Part shown: positions 1 to 7,177 of the stretch, piece after piece
Layout: every line of letters starts with the position of its first letter
Numbering within the stretch: position 1 is the stretch's first letter
NCBI GenBank assembly: GCA_002359025.1
Contig: DEPZ01000018.1
Location: 5,078-40,802, forward strand
DNA: 35,725 bases
Direction of reading: 5' to 3'
DNA from: Erysipelotrichaceae bacterium UBA3379
GTDB lineage: Bacteria > Bacillota_I > Bacilli_A > Erysipelotrichales > Coprobacillaceae
The notes under the pieces: generated by a model
What the model saw: only the letters and a program-made list of their open reading frames with translations
The model's database searches: none
Told to the model about the DNA's origin: nothing
Position numbers and translations under genes: made by a program

Positions 1-1055
1 TATCTAAGCCTGAAAAAGATCCTAAAGATATCGCAAGAGCCAAATTTGTAAAAACAAGTGGTTATCCAAAATGTTTATTATGTAAAGAAAATGTAGGGTT
101 TAGTGGAGATTATCAAAGACCAGCAAGACAAACACATCGTATTATTCCTTTAAAACTTGATCAAGATGATTATTATTTACAGTACTCTCCTTATGTTTAC
201 TATAATGAACATTGTATTGTTCTTAATAAAGAACATAAACCTATGGTTATTAATGAAGAAACTTTTAGACACCTGTTGTCGTTTGTAGAACAATTTCCAC
301 ATTATATGCTAGGTTCTAATGCTGATTTACCTATTGTTGGTGGATCAATATTAACTCATGATCATTATCAAGGGGGAAGATATGTTTTCCCAATGGAAAA
401 TGCAAAAGTTATAGAAACATTAAAACTTTCACAATATCCTCATTCACAGATAGACATATTATATTGGCCTTTATCAACAGTGAGAATAACTTCATCGTCT
501 AAAGATGAAATCATTTCTTTTGCAAATACACTTCTAAAGAAATGGCGAGAGTACTCATGTAAAGAACTAGACATTCTCGCTTATACAGGGGAGACAATGC
601 ATAATACAATTACTCCAATCGCAAGAATGAAGAATGGTCAATATCAAATGGACCTTGTTTTACGTAATAATCGTACAAGTGAACAATATCCTGATGGTAT
701 CTTCCATCCACATCCACATTTACATCATATCAAAAAAGAAAATATCGGTTTAATTGAAGTGATGGGATTAGCTGTTTTACCTGCAAGGTTAAAAGATGAA
801 TTAGATTTGTTAAAAGATTGTTTATTAATGAAAAAAGATATTCAAGACTATGAAGTTTTAGATAAACATAAAGATTGGTATTTTGATTTACAATCTCGTT
901 ATTCATTTCAAACAGAGAATATAGATGATATAATAGAATTAGAATTAACAAAGAGGTTTGTTGAAGTCTTAGAAAATGCTGGTGTCTTTAAAATGGATGA
1001 GCAAGGTCAACAAGCATTTATAACATTTATAAAATCAATACAAAGTGAGGGATAA
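1..1055 (+). CDS. galT: galactose-1-phosphate uridylyltransferase (class II), 5' truncated
   Basis: Transfers UMP from UDP-glucose to galactose-1-phosphate in the cytoplasmic Leloir pathway. The reading frame is open from base 3, so the N-terminal part (roughly 140 residues, given about 490 for the family) lies outside the window; the internal ATG at 243 is not the start. Visible marks of the Firmicutes GalT class II family are YPKCLLCKEN near the left edge, RQTHRIIP, the run GSNADLPIVGGS and the HDHYQGG segment that carries the nucleotidylation histidine. The gene ends 3 bases before galM and galK follows, so the three form one operon. The promoter lies outside the window. Family assignment is secure. 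Confidence 0.95.
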   Translation, partial: SKPEKDPKDIARAKFVKTSGYPKCLLCKENVGFSGDYQRPARQTHRIIPLKLDQDDYYLQYSPYVYYNEHCIVLNKEHKPMVINEETFRHLLSFVEQFPHYMLGSNADLPIVGGSILTHDHYQGGRYVFPMENAKVIETLKLSQYPHSQIDILYWPLSTVRITSSSKDEIISFANTLLKKWREYSCKELDILAYTGETMHNTITPIARMKNGQYQMDLVLRNNRTSEQYPDGIFHPHPHLHHIKKENIGLIEVMGLAVLPARLKDELDLLKDCLLMKKDIQDYEVLDKHKDWYFDLQSRYSFQTENIDDIIELELTKRFVEVLENAGVFKMDEQGQQAFITFIKSIQSEG

Positions 1056-1058
1056 AGC

Positions 1059-2072
1059 ATGATAGAAGTTATTGAACATTTATCACAAGGAATTGACATT
1101 CTTTCTATGAAAAACGATGAATTAGAAGTCGTGATATCTAATTATGGTTGTACAATTATAAAAATCATTATGCAAGATCGTGATGGGCATAGAGATGACG
1201 TTGTATTAGGTTATGATGATTTTTCTAGTTATGAAACGTTGGATGCCTATTTAGGAGCATTAGTGGGAAGAGTAGCAAATAGAATTGGTAAGGGAAGTTT
1301 TTGTTTGAATGGTAAGACTTATTCTTTAGCTATTAATAATGGTCCTAATCATTTACATGGTGGAATTAAAGGATTTAGTTATCAAGTATTTGATTATCAA
1401 ATCAAAGATGATCATACAATAGAGTTAACATATTTATCAAAAGATGGTGAAGAAGGTTATCCAGGTAACTTGAAACTTACTGTTACTTATACATTGGACC
1501 ATGATACGCTTAATGTAAGATATCATGCTGTAACAGATCAAGATACACTTATTAATATAACAAATCACTCATATTTCAATTTATCTGGTAAAAAAGAAAA
1601 TATCGATCATCATTTATTAACAGTAAAAGCAAATCAATATGCATGTATAGATCAAGATGGTTTACCAACAGGTAAGCTTGTTGATGTTCAAGGAACACCA
1701 TTTGATTTTAATCAACCAGAATATATTGGAAAAAGAGTCGATCAAGATGATGAACAATTAAAACTAGGAAAAGGTTTTGATCACCCATTTATCTTTCATA
1801 CAACAGAAAATCAAGTTATCTTATATCACGAACAAACTGGTAGACGATTAACAGTTTCTACATCTTTACCAGGTGCTCAAATTTATACAGCAAATTATTT
1901 AGATGGACGTTTAGGAAAATATGGTATGCATTATTATGCAAGAGATGCAGTTTGTATTGAAACGCAGCATTTACCAGATGATATCCATTTAGCAGAAAAT
2001 CCAAAAACTATACTAAGAAAGGGAGAAACTTATGATGAATATACATCATATAAGTTTGAGGTGATAAAATAA
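1059..2072 (+). CDS. galM: aldose 1-epimerase (galactose mutarotase)
   Basis: Interconverts alpha and beta anomers of galactose (and glucose), feeding alpha-galactose to GalK. The protein is 337 residues, usual for the family. Conserved pieces are NGPNHLHGG (residues 94-102), NHSYFN with the catalytic-acid histidine at 170, and IETQHLPD with the catalytic base glutamate at 301. The ATG follows a gtgaggg Shine-Dalgarno that sits in the end of galT. The stop codon shares one base with the galK start, which implies translational coupling in the gal operon. Confidence 0.96.
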   Translation: MIEVIEHLSQGIDILSMKNDELEVVISNYGCTIIKIIMQDRDGHRDDVVLGYDDFSSYETLDAYLGALVGRVANRIGKGSFCLNGKTYSLAINNGPNHLHGGIKGFSYQVFDYQIKDDHTIELTYLSKDGEEGYPGNLKLTVTYTLDHDTLNVRYHAVTDQDTLINITNHSYFNLSGKKENIDHHLLTVKANQYACIDQDGLPTGKLVDVQGTPFDFNQPEYIGKRVDQDDEQLKLGKGFDHPFIFHTTENQVILYHEQTGRRLTVSTSLPGAQIYTANYLDGRLGKYGMHYYARDAVCIETQHLPDDIHLAENPKTILRKGETYDEYTSYKFEVIK

Positions 2073-3349
2073 TGAAACAAGCAAGTTTATTAATTCAAGA
2101 TATTCAAAACGGTCATATTGATGATGTTTTAAAAGATGTTTATGTGGATAGTCAACTATTATCTAATCAAAAAGCAAGATATGTCAAAGCAATTGAAAAG
2201 TATATATCATTATATGGAGAACAAGAAGTAGAAATATACAGTACACCAGGAAGAAGTGAAGTGTCTGGTAACCATACAGATCATCAACAAGGTGAAGTTC
2301 TTGCTGCAGCAATTAATCTAGATATTATTGCAGTTGTAGGAAAAAATGATACAAATATTAAAATTTTATCAGATGATTATGATATTCAAGCTATTGATAT
2401 TCATGATTTGACATGTCGTGAAGAAGAAAAAGAAAGCTCAGAAGCATTAATTAGAGGTATTTTATATAGATTTAAAGAATTAGGATATCATATTGGTGGA
2501 TTTAATGGATATATGACAAGTGATGTCTTACAAGGTTCAGGGTTATCTTCATCAGCTGCTTTTGAAGTGATGATTGGTACTGTTTTATCTGGTTTATATA
2601 ATGATATGAGTATTGATCCAGTTAGTATTGCTCAAATTGGACAATATAGTGAAAATGTCTATTTTGGTAAACCATGCGGCTTAATGGACCAATGTGCATG
2701 TTCAGTAGGAAGTTTAATTCATATTGATTTTAAAGATAAATTACAACCAGTTGTAAGTAAAGTTGATGTTGATTTTTCATCATTTGAACATAGTTTATGT
2801 ATTGTTGATGTTCATGCATCACATGCTGATTTAACAGATGATTATGCTTCTATTCCTTATGAAATGAAAGAAGTTGCACACCTCTTTGGAAAAGAAGTAT
2901 TGAGAGAAGTAAGTGAAGAAGAATTCTATAATCAATTTGATAAAGTCAGAAATGCAACAAGCGATCGCGCTGTGTTAAGAGCTATTCATTTATTTGAAGA
3001 AAATAAACGTGTAGAAAAAGCTGTACAAGCTTTAAAAGATCATGATTTTCATACATTTAAAGATATGATAGAAAAATCAGGCAAGAGTTCATTTGAATAT
3101 TTACAAAATGTTTATTCAAATCATAATATTAAACAACAAGCCGTTTCTCTAGCATTAGCATTATCTGAAAATATTTTAAAAGAACATGGTGTATGTAGAG
3201 TTCATGGTGGTGGTTTTGCTGGAACAATTCAAGCATTTGTTGAAGATGGATATGTAGAGACTTATAAACGTGAAATAGAAAAATTCTTTGGTGAAGGATC
3301 TTGTCATGTTTTAAAAGTGCGTAAATATGGTGGTAAGAAGATTGTTTAG
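2072..3349 (+). CDS. galK: galactokinase
   Basis: Phosphorylates galactose to galactose-1-phosphate using ATP, the first committed Leloir step. It is a GHMP-family kinase of 425 residues. The galactokinase signature is seen as PGR (59-61) and GNHTDH (66-71), the ATP-binding GHMP loop as QGSGLSSSAA (154-163), and the C-terminal motif as VHGGGFAGT. The ATG overlaps the galM stop by one base. It is the last gene of the gal operon: a terminator hairpin begins inside its stop codon. With galT and galM it makes a near-complete Leloir set; galE is not in the window. Confidence 0.96.
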   Translation: MKQASLLIQDIQNGHIDDVLKDVYVDSQLLSNQKARYVKAIEKYISLYGEQEVEIYSTPGRSEVSGNHTDHQQGEVLAAAINLDIIAVVGKNDTNIKILSDDYDIQAIDIHDLTCREEEKESSEALIRGILYRFKELGYHIGGFNGYMTSDVLQGSGLSSSAAFEVMIGTVLSGLYNDMSIDPVSIAQIGQYSENVYFGKPCGLMDQCACSVGSLIHIDFKDKLQPVVSKVDVDFSSFEHSLCIVDVHASHADLTDDYASIPYEMKEVAHLFGKEVLREVSEEEFYNQFDKVRNATSDRAVLRAIHLFEENKRVEKAVQALKDHDFHTFKDMIEKSGKSSFEYLQNVYSNHNIKQQAVSLALALSENILKEHGVCRVHGGGFAGTIQAFVEDGYVETYKREIEKFFGEGSCHVLKVRKYGGKKIV

Positions 3350-3373
3350 GTGGTGAGTAACCACCTTTTTTTT
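3348..3373 (+). terminator. intrinsic terminator of the gal operon
   Basis: The 7-bp stem AGGTGGT/ACCACCT (3348-3354 with 3360-3366) has a 5-base loop and is followed by a run of eight T. The left arm starts at the second base of the galK stop codon. Confidence 0.88.
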
Positions 3374-3381
3374 CAAATGAT

Positions 3382-3410
3382 TTGACGAAAGGTGTTGTTT
3401 TTATTAATAT
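3382..3410 (+). promoter_or_regulatory. sigma-A-type promoter of the ABC exporter pair
   Basis: TTGACG (3382-3387) and TAATAT (3405-3410) are separated by exactly 17 bases. The promoter stands alone between the gal terminator and the first ABC gene, so the exporter is transcribed independently of galTMK. Confidence 0.75.
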
Positions 3411-3442
3411 AGAAACATCTTGATATAGAAAAGGGTGAAAGT

Positions 3443-5188
3443 GTGTTACTTATAAATAAAACTTTAATAAAAATGGCAAAGGGTTTATGGGGGTGGATCA
3501 TTGTTATTGTAGGATTAAAGATGTTAACTTTGGTTGCAACAACAATGTTTGCTAAAACAATTGCTTATTTTTTAGGGGATGTTATGTCTGCAAATATGAC
3601 ATTTAATCAGGCGATGTCAGCGATTTTTGTTGCTTTGGTTGTTTCGTTGATTATGCTTGTATCGGAATTATTGACCGGTGAAGCACAATATAGATGTACT
3701 GCTAAAGCGAGAGTTCGTTTAAGGAAATATATCTTTTCTAAAGTTCTGGAGTTGGATGTCGGGCATATTGAACGAATTGGACCAGTGAGTGCTATTACAT
3801 CATCGGTTGATGGAGTAGAGTCAATGCAGGTTTATTATAGTCAATATTTACCAGGATTGATTTATTGTTTATTGTCACCTATATATTTGTTTTTTCAAAT
3901 TAAAGAGGTGTCCTTAGGTATTGCGATTTTATTATTTATAACATCGTTTATTTTATTACCTATTAATAATATATTTAGGGGTCATATAGAAAAATTAAAA
4001 ACAGAATACTGGGCTTCTTTAGAGGATATGACTGGATATTATCTAGAGAGTATTCAAGGTTTAACAACTTTTAAATTATATGAACAAGATCAGTTAAGAC
4101 AAGATGTTTTGACTCAAAAAACAACAGCTTTTAATCATAAGATTATGGATGTTATGAAAGTGAATTTTACTTCGTTTTTATTTACTGATGGAATGATTTA
4201 TGGATCTATTATAGTAGGAGCATTCATGGCTTGTTATGACTTGTATCATGGAAATATGGATTTATCTTCTGCATTAATGGTTTTAATGCTTGGTTATGGT
4301 TTCTTTTCGGCTGTGCGTAAACTTATGAATGAAACACATACGGCTTTGGCTGGAGTTGCTGCAGTTGAAAAAGTATCACAAATTTTAGATATTGATACAA
4401 CAAGACCATATGATCCAAATGCAATAGAAGACAGTGAAAATTATCAAGGAATTAAATTAGAAAATGTCTCTTATGCTTATCAAAATCAACCAACAATTCA
4501 TAATGTTTCTATGAAAATACCAAAAGGAAAAATTACAGCATTTGTTGGTATGTCTGGATGTGGAAAAAGTACATTAGCTAGCTTATTAATGCGCTTTATA
4601 GACAATTCTTCAGGACATATTTATATGGAAGGACATAACTATTTAAGTATGACTCCTGAACAGTTACGTAAGAATATTATTATGGTTCCTCAACAGGTAA
4701 GTCTTTTTTCAGGAACAATCAAAGAAAACTTATTAATTGCATATCCACGTGCAACGGATGAAGAGTTGTTAGAAGCATTAGAAAATGTGAGATTAAAAGA
4801 TTGGGTATTATCGTTACCACATGGATTAGATACCTCTGTAGGAGATGGGGGAGATAAGCTGTCAGGTGGTCAAAGACAAAAAATAGGTATTGCAAGAGCC
4901 TTATTATCACAAGCTGAATATATTATTTTAGATGAAGCAACATCAAGTGTAGATATAGAAAGTGAAAAAGAAATATGGGGATGTATTGAAGAATTATCTC
5001 TTACAAGAACATTAATTATTATTTCTCATCGTTTATCAAGTATAGAAAATGCTGATTGTATTTATGTCATTTCACAAGGACAAATTCTTGAACAAGGTTG
5101 TCATGAAGAACTTATGCAACATCATCAACTATACTATGAACTCACAATGAAACAAAGACAACTAGATGAGGAAGGTGTTCAAGCATGA
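3443..5188 (+). CDS. ABC exporter, fused permease/ATPase, CydD-like
   Basis: A half-transporter with an N-terminal six-helix type I exporter membrane domain (about residues 10-310) and a C-terminal nucleotide-binding domain. The Walker A loop GMSGCGKST begins at 369, the signature LSGGQ is near 473, Walker B is ILDEA with D497-E498, and the H-loop ISHR follows. The start is GTG at 3443 behind an AAGGGTG ribosome site; no ATG fits better. It overlaps the next ABC gene by 4 bases (ATGA), so the two presumably form a heterodimer. The architecture resembles CydD of the cysteine/glutathione exporter CydDC, but no cydAB oxidase is nearby, so the substrate is unknown and a multidrug or peptide exporter is equally possible. 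Confidence 0.85.
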   Translation: MLLINKTLIKMAKGLWGWIIVIVGLKMLTLVATTMFAKTIAYFLGDVMSANMTFNQAMSAIFVALVVSLIMLVSELLTGEAQYRCTAKARVRLRKYIFSKVLELDVGHIERIGPVSAITSSVDGVESMQVYYSQYLPGLIYCLLSPIYLFFQIKEVSLGIAILLFITSFILLPINNIFRGHIEKLKTEYWASLEDMTGYYLESIQGLTTFKLYEQDQLRQDVLTQKTTAFNHKIMDVMKVNFTSFLFTDGMIYGSIIVGAFMACYDLYHGNMDLSSALMVLMLGYGFFSAVRKLMNETHTALAGVAAVEKVSQILDIDTTRPYDPNAIEDSENYQGIKLENVSYAYQNQPTIHNVSMKIPKGKITAFVGMSGCGKSTLASLLMRFIDNSSGHIYMEGHNYLSMTPEQLRKNIIMVPQQVSLFSGTIKENLLIAYPRATDEELLEALENVRLKDWVLSLPHGLDTSVGDGGDKLSGGQRQKIGIARALLSQAEYIILDEATSSVDIESEKEIWGCIEELSLTRTLIIISHRLSSIENADCIYVISQGQILEQGCHEELMQHHQLYYELTMKQRQLDEEGVQA

Positions 5189-6867
5189 AAAGACAATTTC
5201 AATATTCAATACTAGAAATGACAAAAAGACTACTACAAATTGCAAAACCAGTCAAAAAGTCATTAATTATTTCTACGATTGCAAGTATTACTGGGAATGT
5301 TAGCCAAATGGGTCTCATGGGATTTGGTGTTTTAACTATTCTTTCATGTGGAGGATATTTAGAACATAATATGCCTATTGTTTATGGTATTCTCACGGCA
5401 GTTTCTGGGATACTTATTGTTGCCTGTCGTTATATTGAAGGGATGATATCACATGTTGGAGCTTATGGTTTATTGGCGTATATGCGTGTGAATCTTTTTG
5501 AGAAAATTCGTAGCATAGCTCCAGCGTGTTTGATGGATCAAGAAAAAGGTGATATTTTAAATATTGCTGTGTCGGATATAGAAACGATTGAATATTTCTT
5601 TGCCCATACAATAGGGCCTATGTTCACTGTTATTTTATTACCTTGTATAACACTAATATTAGCTTATATTTATAATCCATTATTCTGTTTTGTATTATTA
5701 CCTATCTATATTATTGTGAGTGTTGTATTTCCTTTATTAGCTATTAAGCTAGGAAGAAATATCGGTATTGATTATAGAGAAAGCTTAGGGAAAATGAAAT
5801 CAATGGTTTTAGAAAGTGTTTATGGATTAAGAGATATTCAAATCTTTGGATATGGAAAGAGAAGACATGAACAAGTACAAGATCAAAATAAAAAAGTAAA
5901 TCGTGCAGCTCATGGCCTTGCATTACATAGACAGATTGTTGCATCAGCACCAAATTTCTTTGTTTATCTTGCAAGAATACTTATTATATTTGTTGCATCT
6001 TATTTGGTGAGTCAGGGTACTTATAATCCAATTGGAACAATAGTGATTTCATTTGTCGCAACTGCATCATTTTCTTCGACATTTTCATTAACAATGGTTG
6101 TTTCTAGTTTGTTAGAAGCTTATGGAGCAGCAGAAAGATTATTTATAATCGAAGATACAAAACCAGAGATTGTAGAAGTTGATCATCCAACAACTTTAGG
6201 AGATATACAAACAATTGAATTTAAACATACTGATTTTTCTTACCAAAAAGATCAAAGTAAAATCCTAGATGATATGAATTTGGTCATTCATAAAGGAGAA
6301 AAGATAGGAATTGTTGGAGAAAGTGGTATGGGTAAATCTACAATAATGAGATTATTATTAAGATTCTGGAATCCAACTAATGGTCAAATTCTCATTAATG
6401 GTATAGATATCAAACAAACATCATTAAAAGAATTACACCAGCGTATTGCTTTATTAGAACAAACAACATTTTTAATGAATGATACTATAGCTTCTAATAT
6501 AGCATTAGGAAAACCTCATGCTTCAATGGATGAGATAATTGAAGCAGCTAAAAAAGCTGGTATCCACGATTTTATTCAAACATTGCCAGAAGGTTATCAA
6601 ACTCAAATGGGTATGATGGCCTCTCGTGTATCTGGTGGAGAAAAACAACGTATAGGTATAGCAAGAGCAATGCTTGTTTCACCGGATGTTCTTATCATGG
6701 ATGAACCTACAAGCAGTTTGGATGCCTTACATGAAAAAGAGTTGCTGAATACTTTAAAAGAAGCATATCAACAACAAACAGTCATGATTATTTCACATCG
6801 TATGTCAACACTTGCAAATTGTGATCGTATCATTAAATTAGAAAACGGAAAGGCTATAGAATTATAG
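5185..6867 (+). CDS. ABC exporter, fused permease/ATPase, CydC-like
   Basis: Second half of the heterodimeric exporter, 560 residues: a type I exporter membrane domain to about residue 310, then a nucleotide-binding domain with Walker A GESGMGKST (378-386), signature VSGGEKQR, Walker B LIMDEPTSSLD and H-loop ISHR. Translation is coupled to the upstream subunit by an ATGA overlap, and transcription ends at a hairpin overlapping the stop codon. Both ATPase sites look intact by motif, although one signature is LSGGQ and the other VSGGE, a common asymmetry in heterodimeric exporters. The cargo cannot be read from the sequence. Confidence 0.85.
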   Translation: MKRQFQYSILEMTKRLLQIAKPVKKSLIISTIASITGNVSQMGLMGFGVLTILSCGGYLEHNMPIVYGILTAVSGILIVACRYIEGMISHVGAYGLLAYMRVNLFEKIRSIAPACLMDQEKGDILNIAVSDIETIEYFFAHTIGPMFTVILLPCITLILAYIYNPLFCFVLLPIYIIVSVVFPLLAIKLGRNIGIDYRESLGKMKSMVLESVYGLRDIQIFGYGKRRHEQVQDQNKKVNRAAHGLALHRQIVASAPNFFVYLARILIIFVASYLVSQGTYNPIGTIVISFVATASFSSTFSLTMVVSSLLEAYGAAERLFIIEDTKPEIVEVDHPTTLGDIQTIEFKHTDFSYQKDQSKILDDMNLVIHKGEKIGIVGESGMGKSTIMRLLLRFWNPTNGQILINGIDIKQTSLKELHQRIALLEQTTFLMNDTIASNIALGKPHASMDEIIEAAKKAGIHDFIQTLPEGYQTQMGMMASRVSGGEKQRIGIARAMLVSPDVLIMDEPTSSLDALHEKELLNTLKEAYQQQTVMIISHRMSTLANCDRIIKLENGKAIEL

Positions 6868-6880
6868 TCTTTTTTTGTTT
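6851..6880 (+). terminator. intrinsic terminator of the ABC exporter operon
   Basis: An 8-bp stem (6851-6858 with 6863-6870, one G-U pair) with a 4-base loop and a T run from 6870 to 6876. The hairpin encloses the end of the coding sequence, including the TAG stop codon. Confidence 0.8.
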
Positions 6881-6948
6881 TTATATAAGTATTGGATATA
6901 GATATGATTGATATTAGGGATTATATCGTAAAAGTCAAATTTTTATTT

Positions 6949-6990
6949 AGTGTATAAATATATTTGAAATCATAACAATATTTATACACT
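6949..6990. repeat. palindrome 1 upstream of the lac operon (13-bp arms)
   Basis: A perfect 13-bp inverted repeat, AGTGTATAAATAT (6949-6961) and its complement (6978-6990), separated by 16 bases. The total span is 42 bp. It lies in the 310-base non-coding stretch between the ABC pair and the LevR-type gene. The same 8-bp core AGTGTATA is repeated in palindrome 2 with the same span, which suggests operator sites. The binding protein is not known; the adjacent LevR-type regulator is the obvious candidate. Confidence 0.6.
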
Positions 6991-7015
6991 TCATGATTTT
7001 CTACCAATTATTGGC

Positions 7016-7065
7016 AAATAGTGTATAATATAACCATACTAGTTATAAAAATCTATACACTATTT
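7016..7065. repeat. palindrome 2 upstream of the lac operon (12-bp arms)
   Basis: A perfect 12-bp inverted repeat, AAATAGTGTATA (7016-7027) and its complement (7054-7065). Measured from A of AGTGTATA to T of TATACACT it spans 7020-7061, which is 42 bp, the same as palindrome 1 and shifted by 71 bp. The left arm overlaps the likely -10 box TATAAT (7024-7029). A further half-site, GTGTATA, lies at 7082-7088. A small palindrome CCAAT-T-ATTGG (7004-7014) sits between the two large ones. Confidence 0.6.
7024..7029 (+). promoter_or_regulatory. probable -10 element of the lac operon promoter
   Basis: TATAAT at 7024-7029. No good -35 box lies 16-18 bases upstream (ctacca at 17), as would be expected of a promoter that needs an activator. 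This is inferred from position; the start site is not proven. Confidence 0.4.
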
Positions 7066-7087
7066 CTTGAAAATGCTATATGTGTAT

Positions 7088-7120
7088 AAAAAATCAACCA
7101 TTTTTATGGTTTGATTTTTT
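7088..7120 (+). terminator. terminator-like hairpin in the lac operon leader
   Basis: The left arm AAAAAATCAA-CCAT (7088-7101) pairs with ATGGTTTGATTTTTT (7106-7120) with one bulged base and a TTTT loop, ending in a T run. It lies between the likely promoter and the first start codon at 7178, so it could act as an attenuator. The upstream sequences TATACAC (7054-7060) and GTGTATA (7082-7088) can also pair in RNA and touch its base. The stem is AT-rich and so only moderately stable. Confidence 0.5.
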
Positions 7121-7124
7121 ATTT

Positions 7125-7138
7125 TGAAATCGCTAACA
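7125..7138 (+). promoter_or_regulatory. catabolite-responsive element (cre)
   Basis: TGAAATCGCTAACA matches every fixed position of the CcpA consensus TGWAANCGNTNWCA. It sits downstream of the probable promoter and 39 bases before the first start codon, where bound CcpA would act as a roadblock. Carbon catabolite repression of a lactose PTS operon is the expected biology. No ccpA gene is in the window. Confidence 0.65.
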
Positions 7139-7177
7139 TAGTAGGTGGCTAGAGAAATAGAGTAGGTAGGAGGACAT

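Noticed and set aside
7012..7026. Possible sigma-54 promoter (TGGCAA) before the LevR-type gene
   Set aside because: The -24-like TGGCAA is followed at the right spacing by GTAT, not TTGC, so the essential -12 GC is missing.
7088..7120. LicT/LacT-type ribonucleic antiterminator
   Set aside because: The hairpin has no sequence like the conserved RAT element and no BglG-family antiterminator gene is nearby.
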